Both the position numbers and the translations under genes were made by a program. This document shows positions 21,617 to 29,170 of a DNA stretch of 32,746 nucleotides, piece after piece. The stretch is from Gallionella sp. (GTDB lineage Bacteria > Pseudomonadota > Gammaproteobacteria > Burkholderiales > Gallionellaceae), in the NCBI GenBank assembly GCA_003153155.1, contig PLWV01000028.1, positions 2,158 through 34,903 of the forward strand, given 5' to 3'. Numbering within the stretch: position 1 is the stretch's first letter; every line of letters starts with the position of its first letter. The notes beneath the pieces are model-generated. The model had not been told where the DNA came from. It did not search any database and worked only from the letters and a program-made list of their open reading frames with translations.

Positions 21617-22501
21617 CTAGCGTGGAGCGATGTTGCCGTTCTCGTCGGAAAGGATGATTTCCACACGCCGATTCAATTGACGACTGGCGGCAGTGTCGTT
21701 GCCGGCAACCGGAAACGCCTCACCATAACCGCGCATAGTGACACGGTCGCTGCTGATCCCCATGTCGATCAAAGCCGTCCGCACGGCATTGGCGCGTCGG
21801 TCAGAGAGTTCCTGATTGAGGCTGTTACTGCCGGTGCTGTCGGTGTAGCCTTCAACCAATACCTTGTGTTGCGGGTATTGCTTGAGAAAATCGGCCAGCT
21901 TTTGCACGTTGCGCATACCGCCCGATTTCAGTTGCGCCTTGTTGGTACTGAACAATACGTCGCCTAGTGTGATCACCAGGCCGCGTTCCGTTTTCTTGGC
22001 ATTCAACTCCTTGAGTTGCATTTCCTGTTGAGCAATGAGTGCTTGGTCGCGTTCCGCATTGGCGCCGGCAGCCGCCAATGCGGCAGTTTGCTGATCGGCG
22101 GTTCCCTGCATGATCGCCACCTGCTGTTTGGCCGCATCGGCTTCAGCCGTTCTCGCCTCAAGCCGGACTTGGTCGCGTTTGGCGCTGGCGTTAGTGACTG
22201 CTAATTCAGCGGTTTTCCGCTTGGCGGTTTCCTGCGCGACCGCCACTTGCTGCTTGGCTATATAGGCCAGTTGATTGACTGTGTCAGTACTTTCACGTTT
22301 GCTCAAGGCATCGTCCGCCTTGTTCAGAGAGTCACCGGCTTGTTTCAATTCAAGCGCTGCCAGATTCGTGACCTGGGGGTTGCTTCGTGCGCTGTCGTAG
22401 CTGCTATGCGCTTCGGTGAGAGATGAATTTTTCGGCGCTGCGCAGCCAGCGAGAATCGCGACAGCGATCAGGGTCAGGGGAAAGTATCGATTTTTTTGCA
22501 T
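21617..22501 (-). CDS. OmpA-family lipoprotein with DUF4398 region
   Basis: A 294-residue lipoprotein: signal peptide with lipobox LAGC (Cys20), a DUF4398-type helical region (about 25-170) rich in Ala, Gln and Lys, and a C-terminal OmpA peptidoglycan-binding domain (about 180-290). In the latter, VEGYTDSTGSNSLNQELSDRRA has the Asp and Arg that bind diaminopimelate. It probably tethers the outer membrane to peptidoglycan. The ATG at 22501 has GGAG seven bases upstream; an ATG at 22513 would place that site inside the gene. It lies 18 nt after a second DUF4398 gene on the same strand, probably one operon. Confidence 0.92.
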   Translation of the reverse strand: MQKNRYFPLTLIAVAILAGCAAPKNSSLTEAHSSYDSARSNPQVTNLAALELKQAGDSLNKADDALSKRESTDTVNQLAYIAKQQVAVAQETAKRKTAELAVTNASAKRDQVRLEARTAEADAAKQQVAIMQGTADQQTAALAAAGANAERDQALIAQQEMQLKELNAKKTERGLVITLGDVLFSTNKAQLKSGGMRNVQKLADFLKQYPQHKVLVEGYTDSTGSNSLNQELSDRRANAVRTALIDMGISSDRVTMRGYGEAFPVAGNDTAASRQLNRRVEIILSDENGNIAPR

Positions 22502-22519
22502 GATGAACTCCATTGATGA

Positions 22520-22912
22520 TTATTGGGTTTTACGGTCGATTTCTTGGCGCAGCACGCGACTATCTTCCTGAATTGCGTCCGCTGCTTTCTGTGCCTTGGC
22601 TGAACGCGCCGTCGCTTCAGCTAGTTGGGCGTCGACCTGTGCTTGTTCCGCCAGTTGCCGGGCTTGGTCATATTTTTTCTCTGTCATTGCCCGCTCGGCA
22701 CCGTCCATCTTCTCCATCGCAGACTTGAGCTGTAGCGGTGCAAACTCATTGCCCCCGGCGCTGCTTGCATTGCTTACCGCAGCCCTGGAAATGGCCATCT
22801 GTTCTATAGGCGCCGGAGTGCTTGCGCAACCAGCCATAAAGATTGCAACAGCTACGGTTACGCCGATCCTGTGCATCATTTGATACGATTTGAGGTGGTA
22901 AAATTTTTTCAT
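22520..22912 (-). CDS. DUF4398 lipoprotein
   Basis: A predicted 130-residue lipoprotein. The hydrophobic signal RIGVTVAVAIFMAGC gives a lipobox MAGC, followed by a helical region with APIEQMAISRAAVSNA, LKSAMEKMDGAERAMTEKKYDQARQLAEQAQ-like heptads typical of DUF4398. Several in-frame ATGs exist (22924, 22915, 22912, 22879, 22876) and none has a clear ribosome site; I use 22912, which gives a basic n-region. Co-directional with and 18 nt before the OmpA/DUF4398 gene, whose N-terminal half is the same domain. Confidence 0.82.
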   Translation of the reverse strand: MKKFYHLKSYQMMHRIGVTVAVAIFMAGCASTPAPIEQMAISRAAVSNASSAGGNEFAPLQLKSAMEKMDGAERAMTEKKYDQARQLAEQAQVDAQLAEATARSAKAQKAADAIQEDSRVLRQEIDRKTQ

Positions 22913-23255
22913 CATTTTTTTCATCCGTTGAGTTAAACGTCGAACACAATCATTGCAAGGAATATTTATTGCGATTACAACGATTTCCAATTTTTCTAAC
23001 AGCAGTCAAAACAAAGGGGACAGATTTGTTTATTCTATCAGACCACCCGCTAACATGCTTTGCCTTCTCGGTGCCACTTTTCACCTATAACAAGGGGAGG
23101 TGGTGTCCCCTTGCTGTTTGTTCCCGGCTTTTAGTTGGCGCCGTCTATAATCTTAGAAACATCTTAGAAACGCCAATAATATGGCGCAAATGTGAGACCG
23201 TCTGTGCGGTGTCATACATAACCGGTGCCACACACTGTCCGGTTCGATTGCCGCC
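22913..23255. other. Non-coding region with a 'GGGGACAGATTTG' repeat remnant and a hairpin
   Basis: No gene seen in 343 nt. ACAAAGGGGACAGATTTGTTT at about 23013 resembles an extragenic repeat common near REP-associated transposases. CAAGGGGA (23091-23098) and TCCCCTTG (23106-23113) form a perfect 8-bp hairpin. ATCTTAGAAAC occurs twice in tandem at 23150-23171. The region separates live DUF4398 genes from gene relics and may mark a past insertion (inference). Confidence 0.4.
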
Positions 23256-23594
23256 TCAAAGTACACCCGCCAGTTGCCAGTTGACGACGTATTCTGTGTT
23301 TACCGCTCCAAGCAACTCAGCGAACACCTCCGCATCAACGGGTGGGCTGAAATAAAAGTCTTGTCCCTCCTCGCAGTGTTCAGCCTGAAGAAAGGCTAAT
23401 TGTTCCCGCGTTCCCACACCCTCGGTGCCGACCCGTAGCTTGAGACTATTGCCCATGCCGATCATGGCGCTGACAATGGTGGCATCACCGGTTTTTCTGG
23501 CAATGTCGCGCACGAATGACTGGTCTATTTTCAGGGTATCGATAGGAAACTGACGCGGATAACTTAAGCTGGAATAGCCAGTGCCCGCGCCGCT
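23256..23594 (-). pseudogene. Truncated EAL-domain (c-di-GMP phosphodiesterase) fragment
   Basis: The minus strand is open from 23594 to 23256 and reads GTGYSSLSYPRQFPIDTLKI, DQSFVRDIARKTGDATIVSA, then REQLAFLQAEHCEEGQDFYF, which is the C-terminal third of an EAL domain. The upstream catalytic half (including EAL itself) is absent: an in-frame TGA stands at 23595-23597, just before the GTGYSS block. Usually conserved positions are changed: the AEGVET block reads TEGVGT, and GQGFYFSRP reads GQDFYFSPP. It is therefore a decaying remnant. Confidence 0.85.
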
Positions 23595-23625
23595 TCATCT
23601 CCCTGTATCTTTCCACAAGCAGATA

Positions 23626-23823
23626 TTATTTTTTTGGCGTTTTTTGCCGCATCCTCGATTTTGTCACCGGCCTTTTCGATTTGTTGCCCGGGGTTTTTTC
23701 TACTGCCTTATCGATTTCCTTTCCTGCGTGTTCCGCCGGGCATTCCTGTTTCTGTCAGCCGGATAGCGCCGCAACCAAGATGCCCATCGCAAAGGCTGCG
23801 GCATACTTGCCAAATTTTATCAT
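23626..23823 (-). pseudogene. Small lipoprotein gene with stop at the lipobox Cys and frameshifts
   Basis: The minus strand starts MIKFGKYAAAFAMGILVAAL with a clear signal peptide and GGAG upstream, but the codon expected to be the lipobox Cys (after LSG) is TGA (23755-23757). Reading on gives QKQECPAEHAGKEIDKAVEK, then the frame must change near the C/G run at 23687-23693 to continue GQQIEKAGDKIEDAAKNAK, and one A must be dropped from an A7 run (23629-23635) to reach a TAA at 23626-23628. The pattern is a small helical lipoprotein of the same general kind as the one that begins at 32646. Its 3' end abuts the EAL fragment. Confidence 0.75.
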
Positions 23824-24055
23824 TTGTATCTCCTAAGTCCGGATGTTTTATGCCCAAAGGGCACAAGAACCTCTTCGAGGTAAATTCGCGTGATGATCGC
23901 GCCGGATTTTGCGAGTTGGGCGATAAAGCCGCCCATCCCTGTTTACCCCATTTGATGGATAGGACAGTTTTGCGAAGGAGCGGTGTAGTTATTGCATCCG
24001 CCAAGCTATTTCAAGGTTTGAAAAATGACAAACAAAAAAATAGTCACAGACAGCG

Positions 24056-24193
24056 TCATCCGTTAATCACTCTCAGCAAGACAACCACGATAGCGATCAC
24101 CAGCAGAATGTGAATGAAACCGCCCATGGTGTAAGAAGTAATCATCCCCAGCAGCCACAAGATAAGCATAACGACGGCAATGGTATAAAGCAT
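24056..24193 (-). CDS. Lmo0937-like small membrane protein
   Basis: A 45-residue protein: MLYTIAVVMLILWLLGMIT, then SYTMGGFIHILLVIAIVVVLLRVING. Two short hydrophobic helices around the MGGFIHILL motif match the lmo0937 family. AAAGG lies about nine bases before the ATG at 24193. Function unknown; family members are commonly stress-induced. Confidence 0.85.
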   Translation of the reverse strand: MLYTIAVVMLILWLLGMITSYTMGGFIHILLVIAIVVVLLRVING

Positions 24194-24294
24194 GATATCG
24201 ACCTTTCTATTTATTTAATGGTCTACGCTACAGCCGCGCCCGCACCCATTGGGCTGATGCAGCTGTTGCGTAGAGTAGATGACTGCGATGTTAT

Positions 24295-24477
24295 TTACAT
24301 ACCGTGGCCAATGACGCCGCCGACTACCGCGCCACCCACCACGCCGACAGGGCTGCCGCCGGTCAGGACGGCGCCGCCCACAGCGCCGACGCCGGCACCG
24401 ATCATGGTACACCCCACCAGGCCGAACAGCACGGTTACTGCTTCCGCATTCACTACTAATTTTTGTATCGTGTTCAT
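24295..24477 (-). CDS. OsmB-like glycine-zipper lipoprotein
   Basis: A 60-residue protein with a signal peptide ending in lipobox LVGC (Cys23) and a glycine-zipper segment (GAGVGAVGGAVLTGG, GVVGGAVVGGVIGHG). It resembles OsmB-type osmotically inducible lipoproteins. The roughly ten residues that usually separate the Cys from the zipper are missing: the Cys is followed directly by TMIGAGVG. GGAGT precedes the ATG at 24477. It is probably expressed, but may have lost a segment. Confidence 0.75.
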   Translation of the reverse strand: MNTIQKLVVNAEAVTVLFGLVGCTMIGAGVGAVGGAVLTGGSPVGVVGGAVVGGVIGHGM

Positions 24478-24530
24478 TTGGAATACTCCGTGTTAAACAT
24501 CCGGCGCCAGGGAAATACCTGCCCGGCGGA

Positions 24531-24624
24531 TTACTTGTCGTAGTGCTTCTTTGCTTTGTTCACACAAAGTTCCTTGGCGTCGCCTGACATGGCATCACAC
24601 TTTTCTTTCGCCACCGCGCTATGC
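24531..24624 (-). pseudogene. Relic of a small Cys-containing protein
   Basis: The minus strand reads KWHSAVAKEKCDAMSGDAKE then LCVNKAKKHYDK and TAA (24531-24533). This resembles the tail of small periplasmic proteins with a KCDALxGDAKxxC pattern. The frame is closed by a TAA directly upstream and there is no start codon, so only the C-terminal 30 or so residues remain, right behind csbD. Confidence 0.5.
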
Positions 24625-24641
24625 CATTTGGAGTGTTACAT

Positions 24642-24842
24642 TTATTTCTGACGATCTTGCCATGCGGTAAGCTGTTTCTCCGCTTCGTCCTTGGAGATGC
24701 CGTATGCTTCCTGAATCTTGCCGGCAAGTTTGTCGCGCTTGCCTGCAATCACGTCGAGCTGGTCATCGGTGAGCTTGCCCCACTGTTGCTTGACGTTACC
24801 CTTGAGTTGTTTCCAATTTCCTTCAATACGATCCCAGTTCAT
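24642..24842 (-). CDS. CsbD-family stress protein
   Basis: A 66-residue hydrophilic protein beginning MNWDRIEGNWKQLKGNVKQQ, with WGKLTDDQLDVIAGKRDKLAGKI-type sequence and the ending YGISKDEAEKQLTAWQ, all diagnostic of CsbD/YjbJ. The ATG at 24842 has AAGGA eight bases upstream. A general-stress marker in many bacteria; molecular role unknown. Confidence 0.95.
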   Translation of the reverse strand: MNWDRIEGNWKQLKGNVKQQWGKLTDDQLDVIAGKRDKLAGKIQEAYGISKDEAEKQLTAWQDRQK

Positions 24843-24993
24843 GATAGATTCCTTTATGGTTGATTGAGAATTGCGACCAATAGCAGCAGGCGGAAAGAAT
24901 TTTTTGGCCTGTGTCTCTTGGACACCCCTGTTGCGAAATACCCGATCCTGAGGGTACTGCACCGGGAAGCTAATCATCCCCCTTCCTCAAGAC

Positions 24994-25021
24994 CTTCTCT
25001 GTGCGTTAGTGCACAGAGAGA
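24994..25021. promoter_or_regulatory. Palindrome of the GTGCGYTARYGCAC type upstream of csbD
   Basis: CTCTGTGC (24997-25004) and GCACAGAG (25011-25018) form an 8-bp stem around GTTAGT. The core GTGCGTTAGTGCAC (25001-25014) is a variant of the palindrome found before the DUF3494 genes. It lies 150 nt upstream of csbD (minus strand). Confidence 0.5.
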
Positions 25022-25269
25022 GCACTTATAGTCGCCGCTCTGATGGAACTACTGATAGGACTACTAGCCATCTGACTGATAAAACTACTAGCCATTCCAC
25101 TTGGTTATCAAAAGACGACAACCAAGTGGCTGGTTATAACCCAGCAAAAGACGCCGGGCAAGTCATTGGTTATAGCCATTCCACTGGTGAAACTACTAGC
25201 CATTCCACTAAGTTGCCAAAAGACGGCAACCAAGTGGCTGGTTATAAGCAATCCAATAACGATTACTAA
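25009..25269 (+). CDS. Hypothetical repeat-containing low-complexity ORF (doubtful)
   Basis: An 86-codon frame rich in Ser, Thr, Asp, Asn and Lys containing two copies of a block TTSHSTxLxKDxNQVAGY (36 codons apart) and a third partial (DAGQVIGYSHST). The only start is GTG at 25009, inside a palindrome and without a ribosome site. I do not recognise a family. It may be a coding remnant or non-coding repeat DNA; the frame-preserving repeat is the sole support. Confidence 0.3.
   Translation: MHRESTYSRRSDGTTDRTTSHLTDKTTSHSTWLSKDDNQVAGYNPAKDAGQVIGYSHSTGETTSHSTKLPKDGNQVAGYKQSNNDY
25082..25247. repeat. 58-bp direct repeat (two copies, 108 bp apart)
   Basis: Copy A at 25082-25139 and copy B at 25190-25247 both begin AAACTACTAGCCATTCCACT and end CAACCAAGTGGCTGGTTATAA, differing at only about five positions. 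Related shorter pieces (GGTTATAGCCATTCCACT, GACTACTAGCCATCTGACT) lie around them, so the block seems to have grown from a smaller unit. Confidence 0.85.
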
Positions 25270-25286
25270 GTGTCTGGTTATGGTTA

Positions 25287-26534
25287 TTAACGCCCAAGCA
25301 ACTCGCCGAGCGGTTTGAGCGATTCGACCCGGTCACAGATAACTTTGGCGATGGCGACCAGCGGCCCACCGAGCAGCAGGCCCCAGACGCCCCACAGCCA
25401 GCCGAAGAACAACAAGGCGATGAACAGCACTGCGGCGTTCACGCCCGCGAACCGGCTCTGCAGCCAAGTCGCAAACCCGAGCCCGACAGCGATCGCTATC
25501 AGGAGCGACGCGCCCGCTATGGCGAGCGCATGGAGCAGCGACCCAAACTGCACGAAGCCAGCCATGCCGCCGGCGAACGCGACCGACGCCGGGCCCAGGT
25601 AGGGGACGAAGTGCAGCACGCCGGCAATGACGCCCCATACGCCTGCCTGCTCCATGCCAAGCGCCCCGAATGCAAGCCAGGTGCCGACGCCAACCAAGGC
25701 ATTCGACACGAGCATGGACAGCAGGTAGCGCTGGATTTGCACGTCAACCTCCTCGAGTATCCGCACGGCGTCTTTCTTGCGCGACAGCGACGGTCCGACA
25801 AGTTGCACCAGCTTGAGGCGGAAATGCGCGCCCGAGGCCAGCAGAAAATAGGCGAGCAGCAAGACGATCGGCGCTTGGGCGACAACCGTGAAAAGTAGCG
25901 CGGACTGCGCGAGCGCGTAGTCGCGCAACCAAGCGGTGGGCTCGCTCGCCTGGACGGCGACGGCGACCACGTGCGCTCCCGGCTTTGCGCCCACGTCGGA
26001 GGCGGCCCCCTCGAGTTGTTTGGCGGTTTCCTGCATGTTCTGCAGCGCGGTCGGACCGCTGATACGTGCTTCGCTCAAGTTCTCCCGCAGCTTGCGCGCG
26101 GCCTCGGGAAATTTGTCGATCATCACCGCGGCATCATCGCCCAACGAGAACGCGATCCAGGACAGGCTGCCGACCAGCACGACCAGTACCAGCGCCGCCC
26201 CCGCAGGACGCGGAAGGTGACACTTCTTCAGCCAGTCCACCACCGGACTCAGCGTGTAACTCACGAGGATCCCGATCAGCAATGGCACGAAGAAGGCACG
26301 CGCCAGATACAGTGCAGCGACGAACGCGATGACCGCCAGTATGCCGAGCGACACATTCATGCTTAAGTAGCGGGTCGCGCGGATCTTGACCGCCGCGGAA
26401 TCCGCGGCTGAGACAGATGCTTCGGACGCGACCTTGAGGTCGGCCTCACCATCGTGATCAGCCCCGTCCTTTGCGCCAACAGGTGTTTCCCCAGTCACTA
26501 TCTCGCGGGGTTTGCTTAGTTGATCATGCGGCAT
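25287..26534 (-). CDS. AI-2E family transporter (PerM/YdiK type)
   Basis: A 415-residue inner-membrane protein. About 55 hydrophilic residues are followed by helices at 60-95 (SLGILAVIAFVAALYLARAF, VPLLIGILVSYTLSPVVDWL), one near 115-130, a periplasmic or cytoplasmic helical domain (150-210), and four or more C-terminal helices. The C-terminal GVLHFVPYLGPA and LLFFGWLWGVWGLLLGGPL motifs are diagnostic of the family. The ATG at 26534 is chosen because GAGG is eight bases upstream; a GTG at 26543 overlaps that site. Members export varied solutes or act in Na+/H+ exchange; substrate unknown. The long hydrophilic N terminus (GETPVGAKDGADHDGEAD) is not typical. Confidence 0.92.
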   Translation of the reverse strand: MPHDQLSKPREIVTGETPVGAKDGADHDGEADLKVASEASVSAADSAAVKIRATRYLSMNVSLGILAVIAFVAALYLARAFFVPLLIGILVSYTLSPVVDWLKKCHLPRPAGAALVLVVLVGSLSWIAFSLGDDAAVMIDKFPEAARKLRENLSEARISGPTALQNMQETAKQLEGAASDVGAKPGAHVVAVAVQASEPTAWLRDYALAQSALLFTVVAQAPIVLLLAYFLLASGAHFRLKLVQLVGPSLSRKKDAVRILEEVDVQIQRYLLSMLVSNALVGVGTWLAFGALGMEQAGVWGVIAGVLHFVPYLGPASVAFAGGMAGFVQFGSLLHALAIAGASLLIAIAVGLGFATWLQSRFAGVNAAVLFIALLFFGWLWGVWGLLLGGPLVAIAKVICDRVESLKPLGELLGR

Positions 26535-26549
26535 TCTGCGCACCTCACT

Positions 26550-26714
26550 TTAGATTGCCGATAGCTCGTCAGGCGAGAGGATGTCGCCGGCCCCGCCGGA
26601 CGCGATCGGGTTCCAACTCAGGATGCGCGCAATCCCGGCGCTACTGAACAGGAACACTGCGCTACCTGCGATTAACAGCAGCAAGCACGGAAACTTATTG
26701 GTTTGCGATTTCAT
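26550..26714 (-). CDS. Small single-helix membrane protein
   Basis: A 54-residue frame, MKSQTNKFPCLLLLIAGSAV, continuing FLFSSAGIARILSWNPIASGG. One membrane helix (about 8-32) is followed by a short polar tail ending SPDELSAI. AAGGA lies about 13 bases before the ATG at 26714, a long distance. It ends 15 nt before the AI-2E permease start on the same strand, suggesting co-transcription. I cannot assign a family. Confidence 0.55.
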   Translation of the reverse strand: MKSQTNKFPCLLLLIAGSAVFLFSSAGIARILSWNPIASGGAGDILSPDELSAI

Positions 26715-27018
26715 GTTACTGCAATTTTCCTTTTCACCCAAGATGCTCTCTGTGCGCTAGCGCTCATAACGCGAAAAATGCATTAGTCTGGGGGCGCTTA
26801 ACGATTTGCGCACTGGCGTAATCGGCAAGATATTACCACTTCTTATCCAGACTGGCATGGACACAGAGCCTGATCGAAAAACCCGGGTCGGCCCGCTGCT
26901 ATGCATGGATCGTGTCTTCAATCTTTTGCACCCAACTCGCCCCCCTAGATCGCCCAGAGACGTTTGTCAATTGTCGAGTGATGGTCCCTCATTCATCACA
27001 GCCATGCCCTGCGGTGGC

Positions 27019-27240
27019 GCACATAATGCATAACCAGATTAATTTGTTACCTGCCGTGAGTGGACCGCCATCGATTGCATCTCAAATACGGTTTCCTTAG
27101 GCTTCCCCAAAATTTTTTCTTTATGTGCGCTAACGCACGGAGCGTCGTGGACGAAAGTGGCATAAGCATAACCAGTGTGATTTGTGCCTTAGTTCCGGTT
27201 AATCCGATTTTGAATCGGAGCAGACCAAACTGAGGCTCGC
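27019..27240 (+). repeat. Duplicated upstream region, copy 2 (with palindrome)
   Basis: Aligns with 14915-15133 over about 220 nt. The palindrome here is GTGCGCTAACGCAC (27125-27138), with a central mismatch, followed by GGAGCGTCGTG as in copy 1. The copies part ways after AACTGAGGCT; the promoter cassette further downstream is again similar. Confidence 0.85.
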
Positions 27241-27337
27241 ATATAACCAATGACTAGTAATTTCACCAGTCGCGAAGCTTGTCAACAGCGAATACTGCCG
27301 TAGCACATCAGAAAAGTAGCAGCAAGTGGTTGGTCGA

Positions 27338-27367
27338 TTGCACCGATGTTCTTCTGGATCAAATATT
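27338..27367 (+). promoter_or_regulatory. Predicted promoter of DUF3494 gene 2
   Basis: TTGCAC (27338-27343), 18-nt spacer, AATATT (27362-27367). The sequence around it (GTCGATTGCACCGATG, CTGGATCA) matches the other two cassettes. The -10 match alone is weak; conservation is the main argument. Confidence 0.5.
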
Positions 27368-27380
27368 GAGGAGAAGCAAA

Positions 27381-29099
27381 ATGAACAGATTCGAAAATAT
27401 TACCAAGCCACTGATGTGGTTCATGGCGTTACTGCTGACCGCTTTTGTGGCGGGGTGTGGGGGTAGTAGCAGTGGAAGCTCGGCCCCGAGCTCTGCCAAG
27501 GCTATTACCGCCTATTCGCTTAAATGGATTGGAGGAGCATCAGGAACACTAGGGGCAACGCCAGGAACTGCGACAGGCACTATAAATGAAACGCTAAAGA
27601 CCATAGCGGTGAGCGTGCCGTTCGGGACAGACGTAACGAACATGAAGGCGACATTCACGAGTACAGGGGCCAGCGTACAGGTAGCCGGAGTGACGCAGGC
27701 GAGCAATATAACGGTGAATGACTTTAGTGGTTCGGTGGCCTACAAGGTAACCGCTGTCGACAGTACATGGGCGACTTATACCGTAATCGTAACCCCCATA
27801 ACAGTGACGTCGATCGCGGTGACGCCTACAAGTTTCTCAATACCGGCTAGTGCCACTCATCAATTTATGGCGACTGCGACGTATAGCAATTCGACAACCT
27901 CCGACGTGACAACGAACATCTCGACCCCGAACGCGACCACCACCTGGACTGCAGTTGACGTCGCCCCCGCCTCTGGCGTTGCCTCAGTCGGCCCCGCTAA
28001 TGGCCTCGCTACCGGCCTTGCCGTCGGCACATCGGACATCACTGCCACTTTCGGCGGTCAGAGCGGGACAGCCGCATTGACCGTAACTTCCGCAACATTG
28101 ACGTCGATCGCGGTGACACCTGCAAGTGCCGTGGTAGCGGTGGGTGGCACTCAACAATTTGTGGCGACTGGGACGTATAGTGATTCAACCAACCATGCTG
28201 TGACAACGACCGCCAGCTGGACTTCAGCCGCCTCTGGCGTTGCCTCAGTCGGCCCCGCTACCGGCCTCGCTACCGGCCTCGCCGGCGGCACATCGGACAT
28301 CACTGCCACTTTAAGCGGCCTGACCTCGACAGCCGCATTGACCGTAACCGGAGCGACAGGTTCAGCAGCCGTCGATCTGAAGTCAATATTAACGAATAAT
28401 TTCGTGATCCTGGCAACATCAACGATCACTGAAGCTACTCCTGCTAATGGCGCTATCACTGGAAATATTGGACTGAGTCCAGCAACCGGTGCAGGTATTT
28501 TTGTCGCGTGCTCAGAAATGTTGAGTGGGGGCAAAATCCACGAAGCCAATGCTGGATATGCAGTCACTGGTTTTGCTACTTGTGCTGTGCCTACAAGCGC
28601 CGTGGTGGGTCAAGCGGTACTCGACATGGGAGCTGCATACACCGCCGCCTCAGATCCAGCAACACCAGCCGCAACTGACGCAGCCCATCTTAACGTGCTC
28701 GGTGGAATTCTCCCCGCAGGGACGAACTTTCCCCCCGGCACCTACACCTGGAATACCCCTGGCGATGTCAACATCAACGGGGATATCACTCTCACGGGTG
28801 GCGCAAACGATGTTTGGATATTCCAAATATCTGGAAATCTCACTACCGCCGCCAAGGGTACCCTCCTTCTCGGTACTAAGATAACACTCGTCGGTACAGC
28901 CGCCGGTACACCCAAAGCCTCGAATGTCTTTTGGCAGGTCGCTGGTGCCAGTACAACGCTCGGAACGTACTCCACGTTCAATGGAAATATATTGACCGCA
29001 CCGGCAGGGCTGATTGCCATACAAACCGGCGCAGTACTGCATGGCAGAGCATTGTCGGGCACCTCAGTCGCTCTGGATGGAAATACAGTAGGGCCTTAA
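27381..29099 (+). CDS. DUF3494 lipoprotein 2 with Ig-like domains
   Basis: A 572-residue surface lipoprotein. The first 26 residues (lipobox VAGC, Cys26) are nearly identical to those of lipoprotein 1. After a Ser-rich linker come a DUF5018-like beta domain (about 36-138: LKTIAVSVPFGTDVTNMKAT, YTVIVTP), two BIG2-type Ig-like domains (about 140-237 and 239-327; each opens TSIAVTP and contains ASGVASVGP and GTSDITAT), and a C-terminal DUF3494 domain (about 330-570) close to that of lipoprotein 1 (LTGGANDVWIFQISGNLTTA, TLGTYSTFNGNIL). The ATG at 27381 has AGGAG upstream; 34 in-frame codons before it are leader DNA. Repetitive Ig-like modules suggest a stalk that presents the DUF3494 domain away from the membrane (inference). 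Confidence 0.9.
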   Translation: MNRFENITKPLMWFMALLLTAFVAGCGGSSSGSSAPSSAKAITAYSLKWIGGASGTLGATPGTATGTINETLKTIAVSVPFGTDVTNMKATFTSTGASVQVAGVTQASNITVNDFSGSVAYKVTAVDSTWATYTVIVTPITVTSIAVTPTSFSIPASATHQFMATATYSNSTTSDVTTNISTPNATTTWTAVDVAPASGVASVGPANGLATGLAVGTSDITATFGGQSGTAALTVTSATLTSIAVTPASAVVAVGGTQQFVATGTYSDSTNHAVTTTASWTSAASGVASVGPATGLATGLAGGTSDITATLSGLTSTAALTVTGATGSAAVDLKSILTNNFVILATSTITEATPANGAITGNIGLSPATGAGIFVACSEMLSGGKIHEANAGYAVTGFATCAVPTSAVVGQAVLDMGAAYTAASDPATPAATDAAHLNVLGGILPAGTNFPPGTYTWNTPGDVNINGDITLTGGANDVWIFQISGNLTTAAKGTLLLGTKITLVGTAAGTPKASNVFWQVAGASTTLGTYSTFNGNILTAPAGLIAIQTGAVLHGRALSGTSVALDGNTVGP

Positions 29100-29129
29100 G
29101 GCTTGCAGTATTAGGATGTAAAGCAGTAA

Positions 29130-29160
29130 ATAAAAGGCCGCCTCGCGACGGTCTTTTATT
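29130..29160 (+). terminator. Intrinsic terminator after DUF3494 gene 2
   Basis: AAAAGGCCGCC and GACGGTCTTTT pair around TCGC with one mismatch and one G-T pair, followed by a T/A-rich run. It is the diverged copy of the terminator after DUF3494 gene 1, so the gene duplication included the terminator. Confidence 0.85.
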
Positions 29161-29170
29161 ATTTTATTAT

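Larger units (their letters stand above)
26715..27380. other. Non-coding region upstream of DUF3494 gene 2
   Basis: No credible gene in 666 nt. It contains the variant palindrome GTGCGCTAGCGCTC (26752-26765, within a copy of CGCTAGCGCTCATAACGC), 240 nt with nothing recognisable (26775-27015), the duplicated upstream region (27019-27240) and the promoter cassette. Confidence 0.7.

Noticed and set aside
23755..23757. TGA at the lipobox Cys read as selenocysteine
   Set aside because: Two further frame lesions follow in the same gene and no selenocysteine-insertion stem was evident; decay is simpler.
23708..24004. A 98-codon minus-strand frame next to the lipoprotein relic
   Set aside because: It reads the relic out of frame, has no ribosome site and resembles no family I know.
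25082..25247. Direct repeats as a small CRISPR array
   Set aside because: Only two 58-bp copies with an internal coding-like spacer related to the repeat, no further units and no cas gene.
26806..27033. A 75-codon plus-strand frame in the intergenic region
   Set aside because: No ribosome site, no recognisable motif, and it enters the duplicated regulatory region.
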